A stretch of DNA of 64,000 nt. It comes from Halobacillus litoralis (lineage in GTDB: Bacteria; Bacillota; Bacilli; Bacillales; Halobacillaceae). The notes under the pieces are model-generated. The model was not told where the DNA came from. It was given only the letters and a program-made list of their open reading frames with translations, and ran no database searches. Of the stretch, positions 50,010-58,372 are shown piece by piece (position 1 is the first letter of the stretch; each line of letters begins with the position of its first letter). Both the position numbers and the translations under genes were made by a program. The stretch is taken from positions 114,827 through 178,826 of the forward strand of contig NZ_WMEZ01000008.1 in NCBI RefSeq assembly GCF_009856415.1, given 5' to 3'.

Positions 50010-50870
50010 TTATTTATAAGTGTCATTCAAGAAAAAGAGGGCAATGGTGCCTGGGCCGGCGTGGGCTCCAATAGTTGCTCCCACATAATCAATATGGATT
50101 TCTTTTGTTCCATAGGTTTCTCTGATCATTTCCGCGAGCTGTTCGGCTCTTTCCAGGTCGTCTCCGTGGCTGATGGCCATTCGTTGGTTTTGAAGGTCTG
50201 CGCCACGCTCATCCATGACTTCGATCATGCGCTTCAATACTTTTTTTGATCCGCGGATTTTTTCAAGAGGAATGAGTTTTCCTTCCTCCATATGCAAGAG
50301 GGGCTTAATTTTCAGTAATCCGCCTACAAATGCCGCTGTTCGGCTTACGCGGCCTCCGCGCTGTAAGTATTCCAGGTCATCGACTGTGAAGATGTGTTCC
50401 ATATGAGTGGCATGGTATTGTCCAAGTTCTAGGACTTCATCGTACGAGGCGCCCTCCTGTGCCAGTTCTGCAGCTCGTAGAACAATGAGTCCGTAGCCAA
50501 GGGAAGCAGCTTTTGTGTCGATTACTTCGAATTGGGCGTTCTTATACTCTTCTTTTACTTCTTGTTCAATCATTTTTGCCGTTTGGTATGTACCTGATAG
50601 TTCGGAAGAGAAAGCAAAATAAATGAAAGGTTGTTCTTTTTCAGCTAAAGAAGTGAACGTTTCTCGAAAAGCTTGGGGGGAGACTTGGGCTGTTTTAGGT
50701 GCTTCTCCGTTTCGCATCCGGTCGTAGACTTCTTTTGGAGTGATGTCGATTCCGTCTTCATATTCTTCTTCCTTGATAATGACTTTTAATGGAAGGGAAT
50801 GGAGAGAGAGTTGCTGGACCTTTTCTTGGTTCAAATCACTTGCAGAATCACACAATACTTGTACATGCAT
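50010..50870 (-). CDS. DegV-family fatty-acid-binding protein
   Basis: A 286-residue two-domain DegV protein. Such proteins (FakB type) bind a fatty acid and present it to a kinase. The N-terminal CDSASDLN and the lipid-site YFAFSSELSGTY, followed by LEYLQRGGRVS and the late HGD and GAHAGPGTIALFF elements, are diagnostic. ATG 50870 follows AGAAGGTGA; GTG 50879 would include the ribosome binding site. In B. subtilis the homologue YitS lies next to yitT, as here. Confidence 0.92.
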   Translation of the reverse strand: MHVQVLCDSASDLNQEKVQQLSLHSLPLKVIIKEEEYEDGIDITPKEVYDRMRNGEAPKTAQVSPQAFRETFTSLAEKEQPFIYFAFSSELSGTYQTAKMIEQEVKEEYKNAQFEVIDTKAASLGYGLIVLRAAELAQEGASYDEVLELGQYHATHMEHIFTVDDLEYLQRGGRVSRTAAFVGGLLKIKPLLHMEEGKLIPLEKIRGSKKVLKRMIEVMDERGADLQNQRMAISHGDDLERAEQLAEMIRETYGTKEIHIDYVGATIGAHAGPGTIALFFLNDTYK

Positions 50871-51051
50871 ACGCGTCACCTTCTATTTTTTAGGATGTAC
50901 TTTTAGTTTAGGCACAAACCGCGAGATAGTCAAAATATACTGTTTGCAAACCATCCGACAAAACTTTACACGATTCTACCAAATTTATCTTGATTTTACT
51001 CTACTACGGTGATAAAAATGAATAGATGAATTTAGGCAAGGAGGTCCGCTA

Positions 51052-51900
51052 TTGTTTACAGTTGAAATAAAACGTATCTTGATTGTTCTGTTCGGCGCCG
51101 TGTTAAATGCGGTTTCGCTGAATTTATTCTTAATTGAAGCCAATGTTTATGCGAGTGGGTTTACAGGGGTTGCCCAGTTGCTCACTAGTATTTTGAATGA
51201 TTTTGCTGGCATACCGGTCAGTACAGGTATTCTACTATTCTTACTTAACATCCCGGTCGCCATTCTTGGTTGGCTGAAAGTAGGGAAAGGTTTTACAGTA
51301 TACAGTGCCATATCCGTCGCTTTTACTACTCTATTTCTTGAATTGATTCCTGTCCAGCAATTATCTGAGGACATCATCCTCAATGCTGTATTTGGGGGAG
51401 TCATCGGCGGGATGGGTGTTGGAATCACTTTGAAGTGGGGTGCTTCCACAGGTGGTCTTGATATCGTAGCAATGGTTCTGTCCCGGATGAAAGACCGCCC
51501 AATCGGCATTTATTTTCTTATACTTAATAGTGCAATTATTGCGATTGCCGGTTTATTATATAAGCCGGAGAATGCGCTCTACACGTTGCTGACTTTGTAC
51601 GTGACCACAAGGGTCATTGATGCCGTTCATACACGTCACGAGAAACTGACGGCGATGATCATTACATCGAAAGCAGCCGATTTAGAAAAAGCGATCCACG
51701 GACACATGGTGCGCGGAATTACCACGTTGCCGGCGAGAGGAGCTTTCACTCAACAGGATAAGAATATGCTCGTCATGGTCATCACAAGATATGAACTCTA
51801 TGATTTGCAGCATATTATTCAGGAAGTGGATCCTCAAGCCTTCACGAACATTGTGCAAACGACAGGTATTTTCGGTTTCTTTAGAAAAGATGACCAATAG
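51052..51900 (+). CDS. yitT: YitT family membrane protein (DUF2179)
   Basis: A 282-residue protein with five to six transmembrane helices (residues about 8-180) and a C-terminal cytosolic DUF2179 domain (about 195-275: KAADLEKAIHGHMVRGITTLPARGAF). The start is TTG with AAGGAGG eight bases ahead. Members are likely transporters of unknown substrate. Divergent from degV. Confidence 0.92.
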   Translation: MFTVEIKRILIVLFGAVLNAVSLNLFLIEANVYASGFTGVAQLLTSILNDFAGIPVSTGILLFLLNIPVAILGWLKVGKGFTVYSAISVAFTTLFLELIPVQQLSEDIILNAVFGGVIGGMGVGITLKWGASTGGLDIVAMVLSRMKDRPIGIYFLILNSAIIAIAGLLYKPENALYTLLTLYVTTRVIDAVHTRHEKLTAMIITSKAADLEKAIHGHMVRGITTLPARGAFTQQDKNMLVMVITRYELYDLQHIIQEVDPQAFTNIVQTTGIFGFFRKDDQ

Positions 51901-51963
51901 TGTAACTTTTTCCATAAACAAACGACTCATGAAATAAGTAGAAAAAAATAGAGGAGTGGGGTC

Positions 51964-52878
51964 ATGAAAAAGTTTTTGGCCATTTTGTTAGGATACATGG
52001 TGCTTTCGTTAGCAGCATGTGGAAATGAAACAGAAAATGAAGCGAGCGGAGAAGAAAAGGAGGATCAGATGACGGAACAACCATCTGAACAAGAACCAGA
52101 AGTGGATGTGGAAGCTCTTATTGAACAAATAGCCATGGACGCGATGGTTGAAACGACAACAGACACGGCTACCTTCAACTTTTCTTTAGAAAATGCCGGG
52201 GAAGAGCCGGTCACACTTGGATTTACTTCCAGTCAAAAGTATGAAGTGCAGGTGAAGAATGAAGCAGGAGAAAGTGTGTACACCTTCTCTGCTGATAAAA
52301 TGTTCACACAGGAATTGACGACAGAAGAGTTGACGCAAGGGGATGTCTTTGATGTGAAAGAAACGTGGACGGGGATTGAAAAACCTGGAACTTATGAAGC
52401 AACGATGACGTTTCTTGTAAATACAATCAATGACCAGCCTTTAGAAGCGAATCCTTTCCAAGTGACGCAAAGCTTTACGATTGAAGAGAACACAGAGAAG
52501 GACGAAGAGTCAGCAGAGGAAGATTCTGAAAAAGATGCACCAACATCTCAACATGATGGGGATGGCCAGGCTTTTCGTGACATAACCGTCACAGGAGAAA
52601 AAGGATCGTACGTCGTTAAGGGAGAGGCCCGTGTCTTCGAAGGAAGTTTCATGTACAGTGTCGAAGACGGTCATAATGTGCAAGTAGAACCCACAGCTTT
52701 CCAGGTCGATGAAGGAGCTCCGTCCTGGTCTACATTTGAGCTGGAGATTGATATTCCTGAAGAAGATCTGCCGATGTTTGGGACCCTGACCCTTACGTTG
52801 TTTGAAGAAAGTGCAAAGGATGGAAGTCCGACGAATGTGAATTACATCCCATTAGAAAACTTCCAGCCGGAAGAATAA
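51964..52878 (+). CDS. ipi: Lipoprotein with BsuPI proteinase-inhibitor domain and Gmad2 domain
   Basis: A 304-residue lipoprotein: signal peptide with lipobox LSLAAC (Cys19), acidic linker, a BsuPI domain (about 55-170; FNFSLENAGEEPVTLGFTSS), a second acidic linker, and a C-terminal immunoglobulin-like Gmad2 domain (about 200-300; EARVFEGSFMYSV). B. subtilis ipi encodes a small cytoplasmic proteinase inhibitor at the same locus; here the domain is exported, tethered and fused to a domain known from spore germination proteins. It probably acts on the outer membrane surface. ATG follows GAGGAGTGGG. Confidence 0.87.
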   Translation: MKKFLAILLGYMVLSLAACGNETENEASGEEKEDQMTEQPSEQEPEVDVEALIEQIAMDAMVETTTDTATFNFSLENAGEEPVTLGFTSSQKYEVQVKNEAGESVYTFSADKMFTQELTTEELTQGDVFDVKETWTGIEKPGTYEATMTFLVNTINDQPLEANPFQVTQSFTIEENTEKDEESAEEDSEKDAPTSQHDGDGQAFRDITVTGEKGSYVVKGEARVFEGSFMYSVEDGHNVQVEPTAFQVDEGAPSWSTFELEIDIPEEDLPMFGTLTLTLFEESAKDGSPTNVNYIPLENFQPEE

Positions 52879-52880
52879 AA

Positions 52881-52909
52881 AAATCCGCCATGATGGCGGA
52901 TTTTTTTTA
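52881..52909. terminator. Bidirectional terminator between ipi-like and Nfu_N genes
   Basis: Stem AATCCGCCA/TGGCGGATT with a 3-base loop, flanked by A7 and T8. Confidence 0.92.
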
Positions 52910-53170
52910 ATAGCCGTATTCTTCTAGTGTACTCATCACCTTAGGAGTCAACTCGTCCCAGTCAGCCTGAGGGAGCTTATTGACTGTGATGAAGTTTTGG
53001 AAACCGAAGACGTTATCAACGCCATCAAGTTCCATCAAGTCATTCATGATTTTGTGCTCGCTTGTTTGACCAGGCATGACAGACACACTGCCGTCCCCTT
53101 GGAAAATCATAGACTCAGTTGTGAATTTACGTGCATTAGGATTGGGTGTTTCCTGTACTTGAATCGCCAT
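52907..53170 (-). CDS. NifU/Nfu N-terminal domain protein
   Basis: An 87-residue protein consisting only of the Nfu_N domain: VQETPNPNARKFTTES at the start and VDNVFGFQNFITVNK. It lacks the C-terminal CxxC cluster-binding domain of full Nfu, so a role as a scaffold partner in Fe-S assembly is inferred. AGGAGGATAC precedes the ATG. Its stop codon lies in the T-run of the shared terminator. Confidence 0.9.
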   Translation of the reverse strand: MAIQVQETPNPNARKFTTESMIFQGDGSVSVMPGQTSEHKIMNDLMELDGVDNVFGFQNFITVNKLPQADWDELTPKVMSTLEEYGY

Positions 53171-53303
53171 AATAGTATCCTCCTCTGTTACGTCTCTTCT
53201 TATTTTATCAAAAAATAACGACCTTCAAAACTATGAACCTCTTTGATATATGATTGCCCTGTAACTGTGGTACAATGAGAGCAATGTTTAGGAGGTGTGT
53301 GCG

Positions 53304-54131
53304 ATGGAATCAAGATTGATCGAAGTATTGCAGCCGATTAAAGAGAATGATTACACGCTACCTGAAGGTCAGAACTTACAAGAGCTCACCACTATGATGC
53401 TACAAAAAATAGGATCTGTCCATCCTGTATTGAGAGATGATTTGATCCATACGATATTTACGACGTTTATTGAACGAGGTCATTATACAAATGAACAGTT
53501 AAAAAATATACTGCAGTCAGTGTTGAATAAAAACTATTTATTCTACCGGATTGGAACTTCGAAAAAAGAAGAGGATGCTGTATTCAAACGCAGTTTTTCT
53601 GTACTGCTGATTCCACCTATTATGGAAAAGCACAGACATTCCCCATTTTTGAAAGAAGAAGAAGTCCACCGGGTGTGGGATCACCTGAAAAAATATATGC
53701 AGCAAGAAAAAGATCACCGCGGGTATGTGAAAGATAAAGGATGGGCCCATGCCATGGCACATGCGGCGGACGCGATTTACAGTGTAGCTGCCTGTGATGA
53801 AATTACGAAAGAAGAAATCCTGGAGATGCTTCCTGTAATTAGGGGACAGTTCTTGATCGATCATCCCTACCTGTTTGATGAAGAGGAGCGGATGGTGACA
53901 GCGGTTATGAAAATGTTCGGGAAAATCAGCCATGCTGAGCGTGTCGAGTGGCTGGAAACATTGCTTTATATCCGTGACAGCTGGCAGAACCCCAATGAGG
54001 ATATCATCATCAATAACAGCAAGCACTTGATGAGAGCTCTTTACTTTCGTATGCTCGAAGGGGATTATCGAGAGCTTAGGCAGGTTTTAGAGATGCTATT
54101 AAGGGAACTTAGGAAACAGGAAGCTTACTAA
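53304..54131 (+). CDS. DUF2785 domain protein
   Basis: A 275-residue soluble, helical protein. The block DKGWAHAMAHAADAIYSVA with conserved His and the surrounding YFRMLEG region are typical of DUF2785. No signal or membrane segment. ATG 53304 follows GGAGGTGTGT; GTG 53295 is less likely. Seventeen bases separate it from the next gene, so the two may be cotranscribed. Function unknown. Confidence 0.87.
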   Translation: MESRLIEVLQPIKENDYTLPEGQNLQELTTMMLQKIGSVHPVLRDDLIHTIFTTFIERGHYTNEQLKNILQSVLNKNYLFYRIGTSKKEEDAVFKRSFSVLLIPPIMEKHRHSPFLKEEEVHRVWDHLKKYMQQEKDHRGYVKDKGWAHAMAHAADAIYSVAACDEITKEEILEMLPVIRGQFLIDHPYLFDEEERMVTAVMKMFGKISHAERVEWLETLLYIRDSWQNPNEDIIINNSKHLMRALYFRMLEGDYRELRQVLEMLLRELRKQEAY

Positions 54132-54148
54132 AACCTTGGAGGATGCGT

Positions 54149-54574
54149 ATGATTCGATGGGGAATCTATATAGGGACAACATCTGGAATTGTTCTTGGTT
54201 TGTATATGTGGTTTGTAGAGAAAATAACAGGAAAGAAAGTGTACACATTATTGATGAACGTAGACTTTATCCCTGTTATTGGGGACATCGATTGGCCTGT
54301 TGTGATGGAGTGGCTTTTTCACATGATCATTTCCTGGATTATCGGTATTCTCTATAGTTATGCGTTTATGCGTAAGTTGAAGGAAACCAACCGGAATCGA
54401 TGGGGCCTGGCCATTCTTCTTACAGCCTTTGCTGCCACAACCTATGTACCGCTAACGATTTTAGCGATTAAAGAAACTCCAGCTCTCACGGATGGGACAG
54501 CGATTTTATATTGGCTAATCGGCCATGTCCTATACGCATTCACATTAAAGAAGTCGTATTACAGATTCGAGTAG
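54149..54574 (+). CDS. Four-helix integral membrane protein of unknown function
   Basis: A 141-residue protein with four hydrophobic segments (about 2-24, 48-72, 84-106, 118-135) and few charged residues outside loops. It resembles YagU-type inner membrane proteins in size and pattern, with low certainty. ATG 54149 has GGAGG six bases upstream; ATG 54143 overlaps that site. It follows the DUF2785 gene. Confidence 0.75.
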   Translation: MIRWGIYIGTTSGIVLGLYMWFVEKITGKKVYTLLMNVDFIPVIGDIDWPVVMEWLFHMIISWIIGILYSYAFMRKLKETNRNRWGLAILLTAFAATTYVPLTILAIKETPALTDGTAILYWLIGHVLYAFTLKKSYYRFE

Positions 54575-54603
54575 AAGGCCGGGAATACTCCCGGCCTTTA
54601 TGT
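54575..54603. terminator. Terminator between the membrane protein gene and the DUF6944-like gene
   Basis: A perfect 10-bp stem AAGGCCGGGA/TCCCGGCCTT with loop ATAC; the T-run is short (TTTATGTATTTTA). Confidence 0.8.
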
Positions 54604-54606
54604 ATT

Positions 54607-55152
54607 TTATGCTCTCCTCCGTTCTTGTTTGGTAATGGCAAGGGCCACAAGAATGGCTCCGATTGCTTGAATCCAGCTTCCTAATGCAGAAAAATGACCG
54701 GCATCTATTCCTTCCAACTCACGTCCTGCTGCAAGGGCCTGAATAGAATTCCCAACGACTTCTAATAATTCCCCATTTAATTTATAGGCGTTCGTTAAAG
54801 AAGGATCCGCTTCGAATGTTACAGAAAATCCAACAAGTCCCCCTAAGGCTTGTAGCAGATTCCCTTTTATCACAAGGTTCAGATCGTCTCTCTTTTCTAA
54901 GTCCGTTAAAATACTGTAGATGATCGTAGAGTTTCCTGCTGCCTGAATGATATTACCTGACGCAGAGAGGATAGAATCTGAATCATTCGCCACAACTCCA
55001 TTTCCAGTTGCCTGTAATGTATTCCCAATAAGATTAAGACCTTCATCATCGTCACCTGTGTTGGCATTAATTGACGCATTTACGGCTGAAGCAACGGTCC
55101 CCGCCGCAACGATCCAAGAACCGATAAGGGTTTGGTTGTTCTGCCTGCCCAT
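54607..55152 (-). CDS. Repetitive hydrophobic protein, DUF6944-like
   Basis: A 181-residue protein made of about six imperfect repeats around GN-x-x-QA-x-GN: IGSWIVAAGTVA, IGNTLQATGNGV, ASGNIIQAAGNST, IKGNLLQALGGLV, VVGNSIQALAAGR and ALGSWIQAIGAIL. Each is amphipathic to hydrophobic with small residues. Related proteins in Bacilli are annotated DUF6944 family repetitive protein (from memory). No signal peptide. ATG 55152 follows AAAGGAGG. A membrane-associating or self-assembling role is possible. Confidence 0.75.
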   Translation of the reverse strand: MGRQNNQTLIGSWIVAAGTVASAVNASINANTGDDDEGLNLIGNTLQATGNGVVANDSDSILSASGNIIQAAGNSTIIYSILTDLEKRDDLNLVIKGNLLQALGGLVGFSVTFEADPSLTNAYKLNGELLEVVGNSIQALAAGRELEGIDAGHFSALGSWIQAIGAILVALAITKQERRRA

Positions 55153-55378
55153 ATTCATTCCTCCTTTCTTTATGGTACTCCGGAATGGACGAATGGTGAT
55201 AAGGAAATGATGAGGGTGGGGAAGTAGTCTCACGCCCCTTTATCGGATAATTAAATGAACTGGATATGGGAGTTCCTGACGGTGGCATCCCTAAGGGCCA
55301 TTCATCCCTATGACACATGGAAAGGGTAAAACATATCCATACCAAATACAATTGTAAGTTTCGAAGGAGGCTAGAATA

Positions 55379-56200
55379 TTGATTGAGAATGCGGAGTGTT
55401 TAATCTTTGACCTGGATGGGACGCTGTATGAAGATGTCGATCATTTCCAGTATTATGCGGATCTTTTGAAAGAACGCGTGAGTCAAAAAAATCAACAGAG
55501 TTTTGATGAAGATTATAAGGCCATATTGAATGGGGAACATTTACTTATGATTGGCAAAGTGTATGACATGGAGCGCGACACGATCGTGACTGTGGACCCA
55601 TTCACGGGAAGAGTTGAAAAAGTGACGTCCTGGTATGGAGACCTGTGGGATAGGGAAGCGGTAAGAAAAGCGTACCCCCAATCACTGCAATACGATTTTG
55701 AGCATTACATAGCGATTGGGGACGGATGGTGGTTACCCTTCGCCGTTGCCATGCATTATGGGGTTGGAATTGGAGAAGCTCGTGAATGTTATGTGAAAAC
55801 AAAAGACTTTATGGCGACTGAAGAGTTTCTGATGTCTAAAACAAAGGGGCTGAAAGCAGCGCTGGAAAGATGGAAAGAAGATAAGTTGCTCGTTCTTTTA
55901 ACGAACAGTGAGGATTATGATGTAGAAAATATGTTAAACAGAATTGATCTCTCTGGATTATTTCATGATCATATTCCATCTGCATTCAAACCGCAGAAGA
56001 CTGAAGAGCACTTTCAGACCATATTGGATCGTTACAATCTGAACCCTGAAGAAGTCGTGTCCATAGGTGATAATTTCCTTAATGAAATTGCACCTGCGTT
56101 AAATATGGGGATGAAAGCTGTTTTTGTTCAGCTGGCGGATGTGGAGTTTGACTATCCCAATCTCCAAGTGGTGAAAAGTTTAGAAGATATTTGTCCATAA
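55379..56200 (+). CDS. HAD-superfamily hydrolase
   Basis: A 273-residue HAD phosphatase-like protein. Motif I is FDLDGTLYED near residue 11, motif II LLTNSED near 177, motif III Lys in SAFKPQKTEEHF, and motif IV VSIGDNFLNEI. An unusually long insert of about 120 residues between motifs I and II acts as a cap. TTG start with GAAGGAGG ten bases upstream. Substrate unknown. Confidence 0.88.
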   Translation: MIENAECLIFDLDGTLYEDVDHFQYYADLLKERVSQKNQQSFDEDYKAILNGEHLLMIGKVYDMERDTIVTVDPFTGRVEKVTSWYGDLWDREAVRKAYPQSLQYDFEHYIAIGDGWWLPFAVAMHYGVGIGEARECYVKTKDFMATEEFLMSKTKGLKAALERWKEDKLLVLLTNSEDYDVENMLNRIDLSGLFHDHIPSAFKPQKTEEHFQTILDRYNLNPEEVVSIGDNFLNEIAPALNMGMKAVFVQLADVEFDYPNLQVVKSLEDICP

Positions 56201-56202
56201 AC

Positions 56203-56246
56203 ACATCGAAGCGCCCGATTGTGCACTCAATCGGGCGCTTCGATGT
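56203..56246 (+). terminator. Long perfect hairpin after the HAD gene, without T-run
   Basis: A 19-bp perfect stem (56203-56221 with 56228-56246) and a 6-base loop start 3 bases after the stop codon. ATATAG follows instead of a T-run, so it may stabilise the 3' end rather than terminate. Confidence 0.6.
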
Positions 56247-56347
56247 ATATAGAAAATCATTAGGGGGGTACTCATTATATACCCGAAAAGACAAGTTTAT
56301 AACTCCCTAAACCACACTCCAATGAAAACACCTATTATTACTCATAG

Positions 56348-56565
56348 TTCTTCAACAATATGGCAGGATTGTGGAAGACTCAGTTTCGAGACTTTTGATG
56401 AGTGGATGGGGCTGCGGGGAATGACTTGCTTTCCGCGGGAGCGCGGTGAGCCTCCTCAGGCTAACGCCTTGCGGGGTCTCACCAAGCACTCTTTTCCCGC
56501 AGGAGTCTCGCCATTCCCCTCCGCCCCTTAGCCGTGGAAGATTCTCGAAACCACTACCGCAATAA
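56348..56565. repeat. Family A intergenic repeat, copy 11
   Basis: Left TATGGCAGGATTGTGGAAGA with CTCAGTTTCGAGACT; core GGGGAATGACTTGCTTTCCG, CCTTGCGGGGTCTCACCA, GCAGGAGTCTCGCCATTCCC; right ATTCTCGAAACCACTACC. An apparent 69-codon ORF here is repeat translation. Confidence 0.87.
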
Positions 56566-56647
56566 TCAGTATGTATGATTGAAGAAGCGGATCGTATAAA
56601 CCGCTCCAGAGTACATAAAGGCTTGATACAAAGAGCTTTATATTTCT

Positions 56648-56873
56648 AACAGTGGGATAGTGGGAGACAACCCAACTTGGTGCAGGGGTTCGTTCTCACA
56701 TTCAACGAATGGGGGGGAGCTGCGAGACTCCCGTGGGAGAAGGAGATAGCAAGATCCCGCAGGACGCAGTCCGAGGAAGCTCAGCGCTCCCCAGCCAACC
56801 CTAACGCTCAACCAAGCAACGAACCCGGGAAACATCTCGAAGCTGAGTCTTCTACAATCGGGAGCTTTAATTT
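56648..56873. repeat. Family A intergenic repeat, copy 12 (opposite orientation)
   Basis: Left end ACAGTGGGATAGTGGGAGAC, core GGGGTTCGTTCTCACATTC, GCTGCGAGACTCCCGTGG, AGGACGCAGTCCGAGGAAGC, right end CATCTCGAAGCTGAGTCTTC with TACAATCGGGAGCTTTAA. The spacer from copy 11 (56566-56647) shows nothing recognisable. Confidence 0.85.
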
Positions 56874-56909
56874 AAAAAGGATCAGGCCGTTTGGGAACGG
56901 CCTGATCCT
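56872..56909 (-). terminator. Terminator of the yizC-like gene
   Basis: A 14-bp stem AGGATCAGGCCGTT/AACGGCCTGATCCT with TTTTT following on the minus strand. Confidence 0.93.
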
Positions 56910-56918
56910 CTACGATGG

Positions 56919-57128
56919 TTATCGTAAGTTGTTGTGGTGAGCTTCCACTTCTTGTTCAAACTGCTGTAGCTGTTGTTTCTCCTCTTGAGAACATTGGCTA
57001 TAGGCAGACTGAATCGCTTGTTTCGCGGCTTCCATATCATGTTGGTTAGTCGCGTCGTGTTTGCCCCCACGCTTTTGGGTGAAACGGTTGACCGCTTCGC
57101 GCGCGTTTTCAAAAAGGTTTTTCTCCAT
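56919..57128 (-). CDS. yizC: DUF3813 family small protein (YizC-like)
   Basis: A 69-residue hydrophilic, helical protein (NLFENAREAVNRFTQ then a Gln/Glu-rich helix QQLQQFEQEVEAHHNNL). It resembles DUF3813/YizC, which in B. subtilis is next to yitU, as here. GTAGGAGGG, inside the end of the upstream small gene, precedes the ATG; only two bases separate the genes. Function unknown. Confidence 0.78.
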   Translation of the reverse strand: MEKNLFENAREAVNRFTQKRGGKHDATNQHDMEAAKQAIQSAYSQCSQEEKQQLQQFEQEVEAHHNNLR

Positions 57129-57130
57129 GG

Positions 57131-57277
57131 TTAAAACCCTCCTACCGTATGCTGGTCGGCTTCGATTTCTTTACGATTCGCTTCTGAAAGCCTTTTCGGC
57201 TCCATCTCGCTTTCGTCGAATTTTCGAACTTCTGTCCAGCGATCCTGTTTACGATTGGTTTTCTTTTGCTGCTCCAT
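57131..57277 (-). CDS. 48-residue hydrophilic protein coupled to yizC
   Basis: A small ORF starting MEQQKKTNRKQDRW and ending ADQHTVGGF, rich in Lys, Arg, Glu and Asp. CAGGAGGGT precedes the ATG 9 bases away, and the TAA stop is followed after 2 bases by the yizC start, whose ribosome binding site it encodes. This strongly suggests a two-gene unit. No family is recognised; probably disordered or a short helix. Confidence 0.7.
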   Translation of the reverse strand: MEQQKKTNRKQDRWTEVRKFDESEMEPKRLSEANRKEIEADQHTVGGF

Positions 57278-57295
57278 GACAAGACCCTCCTGTCA

Positions 57296-57326
57296 TAAAA
57301 AAGCCTGAACGCTTTCACGTTCAAGC
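57296..57326 (-). terminator. Terminator of the yitU-like gene
   Basis: Stem GCTTGAACG/CGTTCAGGC (one G-U pair) with loop TGAAAG and six T on the minus strand. Confidence 0.88.
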
Positions 57327-57371
57327 TTAGTATGGCTGAAGGGTCCTTTTTTACGCGAGGAAAAATGTACC

Positions 57372-58190
57372 TTATATCGCACGCTTATTTATTTTCAAAT
57401 AGTCGTCAAGGAATGCGCCGATGCCATCCTCTTCATTCGTATGAGTGACATGGTTGGCAAGATCTTTCAGTTCATTAATGGCATTTCCCATGGCTACGCC
57501 CACACCCGCATAATCAATCATTTCAAAATCATTGTCTTCGTCTCCGAAGGCGATAATCCGTTCATTAGGAACGTGGAAGTATCGGGCGATCTTATCGAGA
57601 CCTACGGCTTTGTTCATGCCTGCCCTTACAATTTCGATGACATGCCAGGGAGCGCCCCATTTACGATGATCGATGAGAGAAGCATGATCGTCCAGTTCAT
57701 CACGCAGCCTTTGAATTTTTTCTTCTTCCGGATGGATGAGAATGGATGTCGGGTCTTCTTTCAAGTTCGATTGAAGGCGGCCGACGGTAATGGGATCGTT
57801 TTTTGTTTGGAAAATACTCATGATTTCCTCATCATATTGATCCAAATACACGTCATCTTTCACTTCAGCTAGAATGTTTTTTACACCTAGTTCCTGACAG
57901 GTGTGAATGATTTTATGAGCTGTACGGATTCCTAAAGGAGAGTGAATAGCATCCCAACGGTGGTCTTTCGGATGGTGGATCAGCGCTCCATTGAAATTGA
58001 CCATAGGTGTATCGAGACCGAGCTCATGATAATAATCGATACTCGCCCTGTGTGGTCTTCCTGTCGCTATGACTACGATATGGCCTTGTTTCATTGCTTG
58101 GAGGACCGTGTCTTTCGTTTTTTCACTGATGACTTTCTCATCGGTTAACAATGTTCCATCTAAATCTAAAGCAATCAGATGTCGTTCCAT
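57372..58190 (-). CDS. yitU: Cof-type HAD phosphatase YitU
   Basis: A 272-residue HAD-IIB (Cof) hydrolase. Motif I LIALDLDGTLLTDE begins at residue 5, motif II is VIATGRPHR, and motif IV is IIAFGDEDNDFEMI. Cof proteins dephosphorylate sugar phosphates or flavin precursors; YitU of B. subtilis hydrolyses 5-amino-6-ribitylamino-uracil phosphate (as remembered). ATG 58190 follows GAGGTG. Locus order yizC-yitU-yitV-yitW is conserved. Confidence 0.9.
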   Translation of the reverse strand: MERHLIALDLDGTLLTDEKVISEKTKDTVLQAMKQGHIVVIATGRPHRASIDYYHELGLDTPMVNFNGALIHHPKDHRWDAIHSPLGIRTAHKIIHTCQELGVKNILAEVKDDVYLDQYDEEIMSIFQTKNDPITVGRLQSNLKEDPTSILIHPEEEKIQRLRDELDDHASLIDHRKWGAPWHVIEIVRAGMNKAVGLDKIARYFHVPNERIIAFGDEDNDFEMIDYAGVGVAMGNAINELKDLANHVTHTNEEDGIGAFLDDYLKINKRAI

Positions 58191-58372
58191 AATCTTCACC
58201 TCATTTATATGTATAGTTTATCGGGGAGAGCAGTGGGTTGTAAAGAATTTCCCATGTGACAACCTAACACTTTCCAATTAAAGATGGCAGTGTTACGATA
58301 CATATTATATAAACCTTTTTTAAACACAACTTAAACAAAACGTAAAGTTTTTTCAGAAAGGAAATAGGAACA

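Noticed and set aside
56322..56531. 69-codon ORF in the gap after the HAD gene
   Set aside because: Within family A copy 11, without a ribosome binding site.
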